NCBI GenBank assembly: GCA_025454795.1
Contig: JALONT010000003.1
Coordinates: 1-64,000 of the forward strand
DNA length: 64,000 nt
Reading direction: 5' to 3'
Source: Bacteroidales bacterium
GTDB taxonomy: Bacteria; Bacteroidota; Bacteroidia; Bacteroidales; VadinHA17
The notes below the pieces were generated by a model, which was given only the letters and a program-made list of their open reading frames with translations, was not told where the DNA came from and made no database searches. Below, in pieces: positions 9,938-19,804 of the stretch (positions are counted from its first letter, which is position 1; each line of letters begins with the position of its first letter). The position numbers were made by a program, and so were the translations under genes.

Positions 9938-12900
9938 ATGAGAAAGAATGAAATTGCAGATCTGTATGACAATCACCCCGGTTTGCTCCGGGTCGTAGAA
10001 TCATTAAATGATCCGTCAGTTAAAAGACTCCGTCTCGAAGGATTACAAGGATCTTCAAAATCAATTTTGCTTGCAGGAATCTTTGACAGAACACAGACAA
10101 CTCACCTGGTTATAATCCCTGAAAAAGAGGATGCTGCATATTTTTACAATGATCTGGTCTCCCTGGCCGGGGAAGAATCGGTATTCTTTTTCCCCTCAAC
10201 ATATAAACGATCTGTACAGTACGAACAAACCGAACCGGCAAACATTGTTCTCCGCACGGAAGTTTTAAACCATCTCGCTTCCGGAAAAAGAAAAGGGATA
10301 ATTGTTTCCTACCCGGAATCGGTTATGGAGAAAGTTGTCAGCAAAAAGAACCTTAAGAGGAATACATTCCAGGTTAGCAAAGGCGACAAATTATCGATAG
10401 AGTTCCTTGAGGAGATGCTCCAGGAATACAATTTTGTGCGCGTCGACTTTGTCTACGAGCCCGGGCAATATTCAATAAGAGGGAGCATTGTTGACGTATT
10501 CTCTTTCTCTGGCGATCTCCCCTACCGTATTGATTTTTTCAGCGAGGAAGTGGATACTATCCGGTCATTTAACACTGACGACCAGCTCTCTGTCAGCACT
10601 CAGAACCAGATTCAGATCATTCCCAATATCCAGGATATTTCCATTGAAGAAATAAATGACTCGTTTACCGACTTCCTGGCTCCTTCATCAATTATATGGA
10701 TGGAGGATCCATTTTTCATAAAGGAGAAGATCAATTCAATATATTTCCAGACTGTCGAGAGGGAAGAATCAGGGCATATTTCAGGTAAGAAAGAAATAGT
10801 GATGACCGGGAACAGGTTCATTGAAGAGTGTGAGAAGTTCAGGTTGGGACTGTTCGGGAAGCAGGTATTCACCGAAAACGATAAAATAATTGTCTTCCGG
10901 ACAGAAGCGCAACCTGTCTTTAATAAAAATTTTGAGTTCCTTTCCGGGAAGCTCCTTTCAAATAATCTTTCCGGCTACAATACATTCATCATTTCTGAAA
11001 GCCAGTCACAGATCGACAGGTTAAGAGATATTTTTTCGGAAATTAATCCTGAGGTTCATTTTAACCCTTTGCTTGTCAATCTGCATGGAGGCTTCACAGA
11101 TCATGACCTCATGGTGTCAGTATTCACTGATCATCAGATATTTGACAGATATCATAAATTCAGGATAAGAGGTTATTTTACAAAAAAGGAGAGTATCTCT
11201 GTTAAAGAATTAACAGGACTTAATCCGGGAGATTATGTAGTTCACATTGATCATGGAATAGGCAAATTCGGAGGCCTTGAGAAGATTGAAGTAAACGGGA
11301 AAATACAGGAGGCAATAAAGCTTGTTTACAGGGACAATGACATTTTATATGTAGGGATACATTCGCTTCACCGCATTTCAAAATACAAGGGAAAAGACAA
11401 TACAGAGCCTAAGATCTATAAGCTCGGGTCCGGGGCATGGCAAAAGCTGAAGCAGACGACCAAAGGCAGGGTTAAAGATATAGCAAAGGATCTTATTCAG
11501 CTTTATGCAAAAAGGATGGCATCGGATGGGTTTTCTTTTTCACCGGATTCTTACATGCAGCGTGAGCTTGAAGCTTCATTCATTTATGAGGATACTCCTG
11601 ATCAGCTGAAAGCTACTGTTGCGTTTAAAGAAGACATGGAAGCACCACATCCGATGGACCGTCTTGTTTGCGGGGACGTAGGTTTCGGCAAGACAGAGGT
11701 AGCTGTCAGAGCTGCTTTCAAATCGGCTTCCGACAGCAAGCAGACTGCAATATTGGTCCCTACGACAATACTTGCTCTTCAGCATTATAAAACATTTTCC
11801 TCCCGTCTGAAAGGATTTCCATGCAATATAGAATATCTGAGCCGCCATAAAAAACCAGTGGAGCAGAAAAAAATCATAAAAAATCTTGAAGAAGGGAAGA
11901 TAGATATCATAATCGGAACGCATAAACTTGTCAGTCAGGATGTTAAATTTAAAGATCTTGGATTGCTTATCATTGATGAGGAGCAGCGATTTGGCGTTTC
12001 GGTAAAAGAAAAACTTAAGAAGTTAAAGACAAATGTTGATACCCTTACCCTGACTGCTACGCCAATTCCGCGCACGCTGCAATTTTCGTTAATGGGTGCC
12101 CGCGATCTGTCGATAATAAATACGCCTCCGCCTAACAGGATGCCAATTGTTACAGAGCTGCATGGTTTCAATGAGGAGATAATCAAGGAAGGAATTGAAT
12201 ATGAAGTCTCAAGGAACGGACAGGTTTTTATTATCCATAACAGGGTTGAAAACATTAAAGAGATCCAGGCAAAGGTCAATCGTATCTGTCCCAATGTCAA
12301 ATCTGCAATAGTTCATGGTAAGATGGACGGGAAGGATATTGAAAATGTAATGTTCGACTTTATCGAGGGCGACTATGATGTGCTTATTGCCACCACGATC
12401 ATTGAATCGGGACTTGATATACCCAATGCCAATACAATATTCATAAATGAGGCTCATCATTTTGGGCTCTCTGAGCTGCATCAGTTGCGAGGCCGTGTAG
12501 GGCGCTCAAACAAAAAGGCTTTCTGTTATCTCCTTGCACCTCCGTTAACCACTCTTACACATGATGCGCGTCGTCGCCTTAAAGCAATTGAAGAGTTTTC
12601 GGAACTTGGCAGCGGATTTAACATTGCAATGCAGGATCTTGACATCAGGGGTTCGGGGAATCTGCTCGGAGGTGAACAGAGCGGCTTTATTGCTGATGTG
12701 GGATTTGAAACTTACCAGAGGATCCTTAATGAGGCAATGCTTGAGCTCAGAGAATCTGGTATTAAAGAAACAACATTGGAAACTGAAGAGGTAAAAGTGA
12801 CCGGGAAAAGTGGACCTGTCAGGGATTATGTCTCTGATTTTCAAATTGATACTGATCTGGAGATAATGTTCCCGGATGAATATATATCAAACATCTCCGA

Positions 12901-13288
12901 ACGCATAAGGCTTTATAAAGAGCTGAATGATATTGAAAATGAAGAGTCTTTATCGATATTTGAGAAGAAGCTGGTCGATCGTTTTGGCCCGGTTCCTCCT
13001 CCCTCAGAGGCTCTTCTCGATATTGTCAGGATAAAATGGATTGCGGTTAAGCTGGGTATTGAAAAGATTTTGCTTAAGAACAACCTCCTTATAGCCAGTT
13101 TTATCTCTGATCCTAAATCACAATTCTACCGGAGTGCCCTATTTGTTTCGATAATGAATTACGTAAACAGACACCAGAAGAGAATGTCAGTAAAACAGAG
13201 GGATTCAAAATTGAGTCTTACTGTCTCAAATGTGACTTCTGTTAAATCTGCGATTTTATTTCTTAATGAGATCGTAGAAAGTGCCTAG
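9938..13288 (+). CDS. mfd: Transcription-repair coupling factor (start trimmed to MRKNEIADLY; ORF track gives TTG at 9917)
   Basis: CarD-like domain 'GDYVVHIDHGIGKFGGLEKI', helicase motifs 'RLVCGDVGFGKTEVAVRAAF', 'LLIIDEEQRFGV', 'TLTATPIPRTLQFSLMGARDLSII', 'LHQLRGRVGRS'. Confidence 0.95.
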   Translation: MRKNEIADLYDNHPGLLRVVESLNDPSVKRLRLEGLQGSSKSILLAGIFDRTQTTHLVIIPEKEDAAYFYNDLVSLAGEESVFFFPSTYKRSVQYEQTEPANIVLRTEVLNHLASGKRKGIIVSYPESVMEKVVSKKNLKRNTFQVSKGDKLSIEFLEEMLQEYNFVRVDFVYEPGQYSIRGSIVDVFSFSGDLPYRIDFFSEEVDTIRSFNTDDQLSVSTQNQIQIIPNIQDISIEEINDSFTDFLAPSSIIWMEDPFFIKEKINSIYFQTVEREESGHISGKKEIVMTGNRFIEECEKFRLGLFGKQVFTENDKIIVFRTEAQPVFNKNFEFLSGKLLSNNLSGYNTFIISESQSQIDRLRDIFSEINPEVHFNPLLVNLHGGFTDHDLMVSVFTDHQIFDRYHKFRIRGYFTKKESISVKELTGLNPGDYVVHIDHGIGKFGGLEKIEVNGKIQEAIKLVYRDNDILYVGIHSLHRISKYKGKDNTEPKIYKLGSGAWQKLKQTTKGRVKDIAKDLIQLYAKRMASDGFSFSPDSYMQRELEASFIYEDTPDQLKATVAFKEDMEAPHPMDRLVCGDVGFGKTEVAVRAAFKSASDSKQTAILVPTTILALQHYKTFSSRLKGFPCNIEYLSRHKKPVEQKKIIKNLEEGKIDIIIGTHKLVSQDVKFKDLGLLIIDEEQRFGVSVKEKLKKLKTNVDTLTLTATPIPRTLQFSLMGARDLSIINTPPPNRMPIVTELHGFNEEIIKEGIEYEVSRNGQVFIIHNRVENIKEIQAKVNRICPNVKSAIVHGKMDGKDIENVMFDFIEGDYDVLIATTIIESGLDIPNANTIFINEAHHFGLSELHQLRGRVGRSNKKAFCYLLAPPLTTLTHDARRRLKAIEEFSELGSGFNIAMQDLDIRGSGNLLGGEQSGFIADVGFETYQRILNEAMLELRESGIKETTLETEEVKVTGKSGPVRDYVSDFQIDTDLEIMFPDEYISNISERIRLYKELNDIENEESLSIFEKKLVDRFGPVPPPSEALLDIVRIKWIAVKLGIEKILLKNNLLIASFISDPKSQFYRSALFVSIMNYVNRHQKRMSVKQRDSKLSLTVSNVTSVKSAILFLNEIVESA

Positions 13289-13357
13289 AGTTTGGAGTGC
13301 CTAAAGTACTTAAAGTTTGTTGTTTTTAACTTTAGGCACTCCAGGCACTCTAGGCAC
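13281..13357. repeat. Long imperfect hairpin overlapping mfd stop codon
   Basis: gtgcctagagt--ttggagtgcctaaagt (13281-13307) pairs actttaggcactccaggcactctaggcac (13329-13357), 2-nt bulge. Confidence 0.8.
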
Positions 13358-13373
13358 TTCAAACTGTTTTTCC

Positions 13374-13381
13374 TACCTTTG
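13374..13381 (+). promoter_or_regulatory. Candidate -7 element TACCTTTG upstream of coaX
   Basis: TACCTTTG 17 nt before coaX ATG; no clear -33. Confidence 0.4.
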
Positions 13382-13398
13382 TAATATACTTATTAGCT

Positions 13399-14121
13399 AT
13401 GAATCTGGTTTTTGACATCGGGAATTCGGGCACAAAGATGGCCTTATATGATGGCCGGAAGAAAATTACCTCTTTCAGGACGAAAGAGTTCAGCTGCGAG
13501 AGACTGCATAAGAAAATGTCTCATTACCAAATCGATAAAGCAATAGTCTGTTCCGTCAGGGATATTCCTGAGTTTATCTTTGACCTGCTTACCAGGGACA
13601 TACCTTTTATTCATGTTCTTTCTCATGAATCGAAGCTGCCGTTCAGGAATGAATATGAGACGCCTGAAACGCTCGGACCTGACAGAATTGCTGCTGTTGC
13701 AGGAGCATATGAGCTTTTCAAAGGTGAGAAAGTTCTTATAATAGATGCAGGAAGTGCTATTACTTATGATTTCCTTTCAGGCAAAAGCTATAAAGGAGGA
13801 AATATATCGCCAGGGCTCAGAATGAGGTTCAAGGCCTTGCATAAATTCACAGGAAAGCTACCGCTGGTTGACCCTGAAGAAAAATATACTTCCCCGGGTA
13901 AAAATACATCCGAAGCAATAACAGCGGGAGTAATCAACGGGGTGACATATGAAATAAATGAGTATATTCGCACGTTTGAGAAAAAGCATGTCGGTATTAA
14001 TGTAATACTATCAGGCGGAGACAGCGAATATTTAAAAGGGAAAATTAATCATCGGATCACTTATGTGCCTGATATTGTGGTTGATGGTTTAAATTATATT
14101 CTGGAGTATAATGCAAAATAA
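13399..14121 (+). CDS. coaX: Type III pantothenate kinase
   Basis: 'MNLVFDIGNSGTKMALYDG', 'LGPDRIAAVAGAYEL', 'VLIIDAGSAITYDFL'. Confidence 0.92.
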   Translation: MNLVFDIGNSGTKMALYDGRKKITSFRTKEFSCERLHKKMSHYQIDKAIVCSVRDIPEFIFDLLTRDIPFIHVLSHESKLPFRNEYETPETLGPDRIAAVAGAYELFKGEKVLIIDAGSAITYDFLSGKSYKGGNISPGLRMRFKALHKFTGKLPLVDPEEKYTSPGKNTSEAITAGVINGVTYEINEYIRTFEKKHVGINVILSGGDSEYLKGKINHRITYVPDIVVDGLNYILEYNAK

Positions 14122-15394
14122 ACTTTTAACCTTCTTTTTAACCATTTTTATTTTATTTTTTGAACCGGCCTCCGGCCAGAAACTTGTAAACTCACCTCTT
14201 TCCAGGTTCAACCTGGGTTCAATAGAACCAGCAGGATCATTCAGGAGCATTGGAATGGGAGGCATAGGAACGGCAATCAGGGATAACAACTCGATCTACT
14301 TTTCCAATCCTGCATCTTACAGCAGTCTTGATACCAATTCATTTGTTTTTGACTTTGGCCTTGATTATGGAATAAACCATCTTTCTGAAGGTACAGACAA
14401 TTATGTTTCTGAAGATCTTAATTTTGATCATCTTCTGATGGGATTCCCTATTAACAAAGGTTGGGGCATTGCAATAGGAGTTTACTCTCTGAGCAACGGT
14501 TATTATAAGATAATCCGGACAATTCCTGAGAATCCAATTGATCATACCGGAGAATATATAGAATACAATGCCGGGGAAGGAAGTTTAACAAACTTCTTCC
14601 TTGGGACGGGTTCTAAAATTACAAAAAACTTCTCTGCCGGAGTAAACATGTCGGTCCTCTTTGGAAGTATTAATAGAGCAAACCAGATTAATTTTGCCGA
14701 CTACTACAATGTTTTTAGTACAAACGCCACAGAAAAGCTTCGTTTATCCGGGATAAACCTTGATTATGGACTTCAATACACGGGTAATTTAAAAAAGGAC
14801 TATTTCATTAACGCAGGTATCTCATTCAGTTCAGGGAAACACTGTAAATCTGATTATGAGAAAATGGCTTTCAGGTTTACTCCATACGGATCATCGTCGG
14901 ATACAATACCAGGTACATATGTGTCAGATGATTCTACAAAGGCCTTCATCCCGGGAACTTTGAGAGCAGGGCTCGCCTTCGGAAAGAAGAATAAATTTGT
15001 AGCGGGCATTGATTATGTATCAACAAAATGGTCTGATGCAATAATCAAGGGTGCGGAAGGATATCTTGGAGACACAAGGTCCCTGCTTTTCGGCGTTGAG
15101 TATATACCTGATAAATCTTCAAATTACAGTTTTGTCAAAAGGATGGAGTACCGTCTTGGTGGACATATCGAAGATAATTATCTTGTGCTTAATGGAAAAC
15201 AGGTAAAAGAATTTGGAATAAGTCTCGGAGTAGGAATTCCGATGAGACGAACCTTTTCCAAGGCCAATCTGTTTGCAGATTATACAAGGAAATCGGTTTC
15301 AACCGGAGCTGATCCGTACCTGGAAAACTACTTTACAATGGGGATAAGCCTGAATCTCTACGATTTCTGGTTCATCAAGCGTAAATATGATTAA
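14111..15394 (+). CDS. Outer membrane beta-barrel protein (OmpP1/FadL/PorV-like)
   Basis: Signal peptide; 'GSFRSIGMGGIGTAIRDNNSIYFSNPASYSSL' typical of Bacteroidota OMPs of this class. Confidence 0.7.
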   Translation: MQNKLLTFFLTIFILFFEPASGQKLVNSPLSRFNLGSIEPAGSFRSIGMGGIGTAIRDNNSIYFSNPASYSSLDTNSFVFDFGLDYGINHLSEGTDNYVSEDLNFDHLLMGFPINKGWGIAIGVYSLSNGYYKIIRTIPENPIDHTGEYIEYNAGEGSLTNFFLGTGSKITKNFSAGVNMSVLFGSINRANQINFADYYNVFSTNATEKLRLSGINLDYGLQYTGNLKKDYFINAGISFSSGKHCKSDYEKMAFRFTPYGSSSDTIPGTYVSDDSTKAFIPGTLRAGLAFGKKNKFVAGIDYVSTKWSDAIIKGAEGYLGDTRSLLFGVEYIPDKSSNYSFVKRMEYRLGGHIEDNYLVLNGKQVKEFGISLGVGIPMRRTFSKANLFADYTRKSVSTGADPYLENYFTMGISLNLYDFWFIKRKYD

Positions 15395-15426
15395 TCAGGT
15401 GCTTGAATATTAATCATTTACACCGA

Positions 15427-15495
15427 TCCGCCAGTTGGCGGATATAATTGATTTTCTTCGCACCCTTTAGAGTCGGGGCAATCGAAGAAAATCAA
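15427..15495. repeat. Two adjacent inverted repeats: TCCGCCA-GT-TGGCGGA and TTGATTTTCTTCG/CGAAGAAAATCAA
   Basis: 7-bp stem at 15427-15442; 13-bp perfect arms at 15448-15460 and 15483-15495. Confidence 0.85.
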
Positions 15496-15529
15496 AAGTA
15501 AAATATCAATAATAATCTAATGTTCATCT

Positions 15530-16096
15530 TTGAAAAGAGCGGCTACAATTAGAAAATATTACTTATTGATTCTGACTGTATCAATAACCATACTCTATTC
15601 TTCCTGTGAAAAGAAAGCGGATAAAATTGCCAATTCTGATATTCTGAACCTTCCCTCCCTTACTGTCAAAGATTTTAGTACAGTATTTACCGACTCCGGA
15701 AAAATACAGATGATAATGGCTGCTCCCCTGATGGAGAGCTACGATAATAAGGAGGAACCATATTCTGAATTCAGAATGGGAATGGATATTATTTATTATG
15801 ATGGCAAAAAGGATTCTGTCGGCAGGGTTACTTCCAAATATGCCCGCTATACAAACAAAAAGAAATTATGGGAGCTCAGAGACAGTGTAGTAGTAACAAA
15901 CTTTGATTCCAACTACAAGATCGAAACTGAGGAGCTTTTCTGGGATCAGCAAAAAGACATTTTTTTTAATGACAGGTTCTTAAAATTCTCGAGTGATGAT
16001 CAGATAGTTTATGGAAACGGTTTTGAATCGGATTCCCGTCTTAATAAACGAAAAATAAGGAATGTTTCAGGACCAATTTATCTGCGTGATGAGTAA
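15530..16096 (+). CDS. lptC: LPS export ABC transporter periplasmic protein LptC
   Basis: Lipoprotein-like N-terminus 'LYSSCEKKADK'; 'DSGKIQMIMAAPLMESYDN...EPYSEFRMGMDIIYYDGKKDSVGRVTSKYARY' LptC-like. Confidence 0.8.
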   Translation: MKRAATIRKYYLLILTVSITILYSSCEKKADKIANSDILNLPSLTVKDFSTVFTDSGKIQMIMAAPLMESYDNKEEPYSEFRMGMDIIYYDGKKDSVGRVTSKYARYTNKKKLWELRDSVVVTNFDSNYKIETEELFWDQQKDIFFNDRFLKFSSDDQIVYGNGFESDSRLNKRKIRNVSGPIYLRDE

Positions 16097-16153
16097 GAAA
16101 TTTCTATTTACCTGGCTGCGTTACAGGTAGAGAAAAAAAGCTAACTTTGGTGG

Positions 16154-17416
16154 ATGAATGCTATCATTGTCATACTTCTGGCAATACTTTTTTCTGCTTT
16201 CTTTTCGGGCATGGAGATTGCATTTGTCTCATCAAATAAGCTTCGGATTGAACTGGATAAAAAGCAGGGTGTATTCGGCTCTGAAATAATTAAAATATTC
16301 ACAAATAATCCGGGCAAGTTCATTGCAACGATGCTTATCGGAAATAATATTGCCCTGGTAATCTACGGATTGTTCTTTTCAAGGTTGCTGGGACCTGTGC
16401 TTACACCCGTTCTTGACTCAGATCTTCTTACACTTATTGTCAATACAATCATTTCTACGGCAATCATCCTTCTTGTAGCTGAGTTTCTTCCAAAAACGAT
16501 CTTTATAATTTCACCAAATTTTTTTCTGAAGACGTTAAGCGTTCCTACTCTTTTCTTTTACTGGATCTTCTATCCTATAAGCAAATTCACTCTTGCCGCT
16601 TCAAATTTTTTCATAAAGATTCTTTTTAAGAATAAACCGGGAGAAAAAGTCAGGGAGAACATTGTTTTCAGTAAAGTCGATCTCGATCATTTTGTTAATC
16701 TTAGTAAACAGAGCCTTGAAGAGTCAGAACCTTTTCATCATAATATCAGGATTTTTCAGAATGCCCTTGATTTCTCGAATGTTAAGCTCAGGGAATGCAT
16801 GGTACCCAGGACAGAGATCGATGCTGTTGAGTGTGGCTCCCCTGTTGCAGAACTTAAGGAAAAGTTCATTGAAACACAACATTCGAGGATCCTTGTCTAT
16901 AATGAAACCATTGATAATATAATCGGGTATTTTGAACTCAAGGATATTTTCAGAAATCCTCCCGATATTAAATCCAGCATCAGAAAGCTGGCCATTGTTC
17001 CTGAGACTATGGCTGCGAATAAACTGTTGAAAGTATTTGTTGATGAGAAAAAGAATATTGCCCTTGTAGTTGATGAGTTTGGTGGGACTTCCGGAATAGT
17101 AACCATTGAGGATGTCCTGGAGGAAATTGTCGGGGATATTGAAGATGAGCATGACACCAATGAGCTTATTGAGAAGATCATAGGTAATAATGAATATGTT
17201 TTCTCCGGCCGCCTTGAAATTGATTATCTTAATGAGAAATATCACCTTGGTCTTCCTGAAGAGGATGATTATGAAACCCTTGCAGGCATGATACTCTATC
17301 ATCATGGCAGCATACCAGGGATCAATGATATTATCCGTATCAGAAACCTGGTTTTCAGGATTATCAAAACCACCCCAACAAGGGTGGAGCTGGTGAATCT
17401 GAAGATCGATTATTGA
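16154..17416 (+). CDS. Hemolysin-family/CNNM (CorC-like) transporter with CBS pair
   Basis: 'SAFFSGMEIAFVSSNKLRIELDKKQG', 'REVMVPRTEID'-like 'RECMVPRTEIDAVE', 'VVDEFGGTSGIVTIEDVLEEIVGDIEDEHD'. Confidence 0.92.
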   Translation: MNAIIVILLAILFSAFFSGMEIAFVSSNKLRIELDKKQGVFGSEIIKIFTNNPGKFIATMLIGNNIALVIYGLFFSRLLGPVLTPVLDSDLLTLIVNTIISTAIILLVAEFLPKTIFIISPNFFLKTLSVPTLFFYWIFYPISKFTLAASNFFIKILFKNKPGEKVRENIVFSKVDLDHFVNLSKQSLEESEPFHHNIRIFQNALDFSNVKLRECMVPRTEIDAVECGSPVAELKEKFIETQHSRILVYNETIDNIIGYFELKDIFRNPPDIKSSIRKLAIVPETMAANKLLKVFVDEKKNIALVVDEFGGTSGIVTIEDVLEEIVGDIEDEHDTNELIEKIIGNNEYVFSGRLEIDYLNEKYHLGLPEEDDYETLAGMILYHHGSIPGINDIIRIRNLVFRIIKTTPTRVELVNLKIDY

Positions 17417-17430
17417 GACTTATCCCATAC

Positions 17431-17461
17431 AAAAAAGGTGTCCTTTTGGGACACCCTTTTT
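17431..17461. terminator. Bidirectional intrinsic terminator between convergent genes
   Basis: AAAAAAGGTGTCC-TTTTG-GGACACCCTTTTT; 7-bp GC-rich stem flanked by A-run and T-run. Confidence 0.88.
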
Positions 17462-17480
17462 AAGTTATCATCCAGCCTAT

Positions 17481-18833
17481 TTAACGAACTGGTTTTTGTG
17501 GCAATTTACTCATCACGGATGACATATTTTTCGAATCGCTGATTGATATGCTCTTACCGGTGGAAGCAGGAGTTAATGTTGCAACAAAGAGGCCGCCAAC
17601 GTACTCTCCGATACTCCAACCATCTTCTGAATATTTTATGTCGTATTCAATTGTTAACACCGGTTCTGCTCCACACAGACTTAGCTTGCCTGTACCAACA
17701 ATGTTATAGTCGTAATGAACTTTAGAGAATACGGTTGTAAAGTAATACTGATCTTCAATCTCAACGGCACCCAATGAGGACCAATCAAATAACAGAGGAA
17801 CAGCGTCATGTGCAGTAACAGGTTCACCCCAATAATTTTCAATCATATCGACTCCCAGACCATAAATAAACAGTGTATCATCTATCAGAGTTATGTTTAC
17901 ATCATAATTAAAATCATACTGATCTGTACCCGTCCATGGTCCTTGGAGGCTCGCAAAGTCAGCAGACCATTCAGCCTGGACACTTTTCTCAATAGTGTAC
18001 GAGGTCCCCGCTTTTGTAACTGTGGCAAGATAAGTTCTGTATGCATCACACGGATTTTCATTTGTCATAACATCCGGAAAGTCCAGAGTTTCATTATTTA
18101 TTACTCCCGGTTGATTAAACTCAAGAGATAAACTCAATGTCACTGGAGCATTTATATCACCAAAATCCAATGTGGCATAGAAATCGGCCGCAACCCTGTA
18201 AACACCATCAGGAAGAGCATTAAAACCTGCCCAGCTCTCAAAGGCTGCACCATCTGCACCGTCAACAATATCGCCGTTTGAATCAACTATAAGCAGTCTC
18301 ATATCCGCAACCTCAATTGGTGTTAGATCAACTCCGACTGCATCTAACACATCAGTATCCCATGACATATCAACAGATAATTCATCTGTCGATGAGTTCT
18401 GGATGGTAAATGTCACATTAACCGGGGTAAATGCAGCATTTGCAGTAGTCTCATTTCCAATCTGTACTGTAGCAGTTTCTGTGACTTCTTTCACATCATC
18501 AGCAAGTATTTTAAGTTTAAACTGTCCGGTTGTTGCGCCGGCCAGAATCGTCAGTTTACCTGCATCATTCAGAATCTTAAAATCTTCACCTTCTTTTGCA
18601 GTACCTGAAATCTGTTTTGCAACTAATACAACATCCACAACCTGAGCAACAGACATTGTTACATTAAAGGTGAATGTGGAATCCTTTTCAACAAAATTAA
18701 TATTTGCCGGTATCCCGGTCACAGTAATCGTAGGTGCAGTAGGTACAATAGTACTATAACCTGTAAAATCTTCTTTGTCGCAGGAGATCATCATCAATGC
18801 GAACAAAACACTATATATAAATATCTTTTTCAT
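17481..18833 (-). CDS. Calx-beta-like domain surface lipoprotein associated with SusC/D locus
   Basis: Lipobox-like 'LFALMMISCDKED'; 'GTAKEGEDFKIL...ILADDVKEVTETATVQIG' Calx-beta-like. Confidence 0.65.
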   Translation of the reverse strand: MKKIFIYSVLFALMMISCDKEDFTGYSTIVPTAPTITVTGIPANINFVEKDSTFTFNVTMSVAQVVDVVLVAKQISGTAKEGEDFKILNDAGKLTILAGATTGQFKLKILADDVKEVTETATVQIGNETTANAAFTPVNVTFTIQNSSTDELSVDMSWDTDVLDAVGVDLTPIEVADMRLLIVDSNGDIVDGADGAAFESWAGFNALPDGVYRVAADFYATLDFGDINAPVTLSLSLEFNQPGVINNETLDFPDVMTNENPCDAYRTYLATVTKAGTSYTIEKSVQAEWSADFASLQGPWTGTDQYDFNYDVNITLIDDTLFIYGLGVDMIENYWGEPVTAHDAVPLLFDWSSLGAVEIEDQYYFTTVFSKVHYDYNIVGTGKLSLCGAEPVLTIEYDIKYSEDGWSIGEYVGGLFVATLTPASTGKSISISDSKNMSSVMSKLPQKPVR

Positions 18834-18856
18834 GTTTAAAAGTTTTAAGGTTAAAG

Positions 18857-19780
18857 CTATTCTACAATTTTTTCAAGTACCTGGTAGAATGTTCTCGGAC
18901 CAGAGCCAGGAGTATAATACCCGTATGACTGGTGCAATTGATCCCTGCCATTAATGTCGTCCTTAACAATTTTGTTGGAAGTAGCACAATGAACTGTAAT
19001 CATATCGACAGGACTACCTTCACATGTGATTATGGGCTGATCATTAATAATCTGTGCCACATCTTTCCACTTTTCCGGGTAAGTGATTTTCCCGGCTGCA
19101 TCAATCTGAAAATACAGTGTATTGCCGAGGAATGGTTCGAAATCAGTCATTTTATATGTGATAGCATCAACAGATTCAACTGTAACCTCAGAAGGCCAGT
19201 CTGCTAAATAATAAGTAGGTACTCCTATCCTGTAGTACTCTGCAGCAATTGGTTTATATTTACCGGCAAACCTGGTAGCGACAGTCATCTTAACCTTTAC
19301 AGCCTGTTCAACTTCTCTTCCGCCCGTCGTTTCAGAAACTACACGGAAATAAAAGGCATCACCAATGCTGAGGTTCCCATCATTAGCTGGCAAGGCTTTA
19401 CCGTTGAGGGTAAGATTTTTGATCAAAGCTGCATATGAATAGCCCGGTGATATCATCTGATGGGTTTCCATGTTTGTAACGTCAAGAGTAGTCTCCAGGA
19501 CTTCATTTGACCAAGGTTTACCTTTCACAGTATCGTCAAGGACGCTGTAAAAAGATTTATAAAATTTCATCTTTGTGATCTTATCGGGTCCCTGATAGAC
19601 CTTTACTGTGAATTTATACTCCCCGCTATTTCCCACTACATAATTCAGGGATGGGGTTATGATATCCATCAGCCCTCCTTCTTTTGCATCTCCGGTCATC
19701 AGATTATCCTCTGAATCGCATTGAGTGAAAAAGAATGCTGTGAAGGCTATTAAACTTAAGATATATAAATATTTCTTCAT
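18857..19780 (-). CDS. SusC/D-associated lipoprotein (SusE/F-position)
   Basis: Lipobox 'FFTQCDSEDN'; position directly downstream of susD-like gene. Confidence 0.6.
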   Translation of the reverse strand: MKKYLYILSLIAFTAFFFTQCDSEDNLMTGDAKEGGLMDIITPSLNYVVGNSGEYKFTVKVYQGPDKITKMKFYKSFYSVLDDTVKGKPWSNEVLETTLDVTNMETHQMISPGYSYAALIKNLTLNGKALPANDGNLSIGDAFYFRVVSETTGGREVEQAVKVKMTVATRFAGKYKPIAAEYYRIGVPTYYLADWPSEVTVESVDAITYKMTDFEPFLGNTLYFQIDAAGKITYPEKWKDVAQIINDQPIITCEGSPVDMITVHCATSNKIVKDDINGRDQLHQSYGYYTPGSGPRTFYQVLEKIVE

Positions 19781-19804
19781 ATCATTTTTTTTTATAAGTT
19801 CAAA

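Noticed and set aside
16142-16149. TAACTTTG as promoter of the CNNM gene
   Set aside because: Too close to the ATG (5 nt), implying a leaderless start, and no -33 TTTG at proper spacing; likely chance or needs a different start
16724-17305. 193-aa minus-strand ORF antisense to the CNNM gene
   Set aside because: Fully within a confident CNNM/CBS protein; no signal, domain or promoter support
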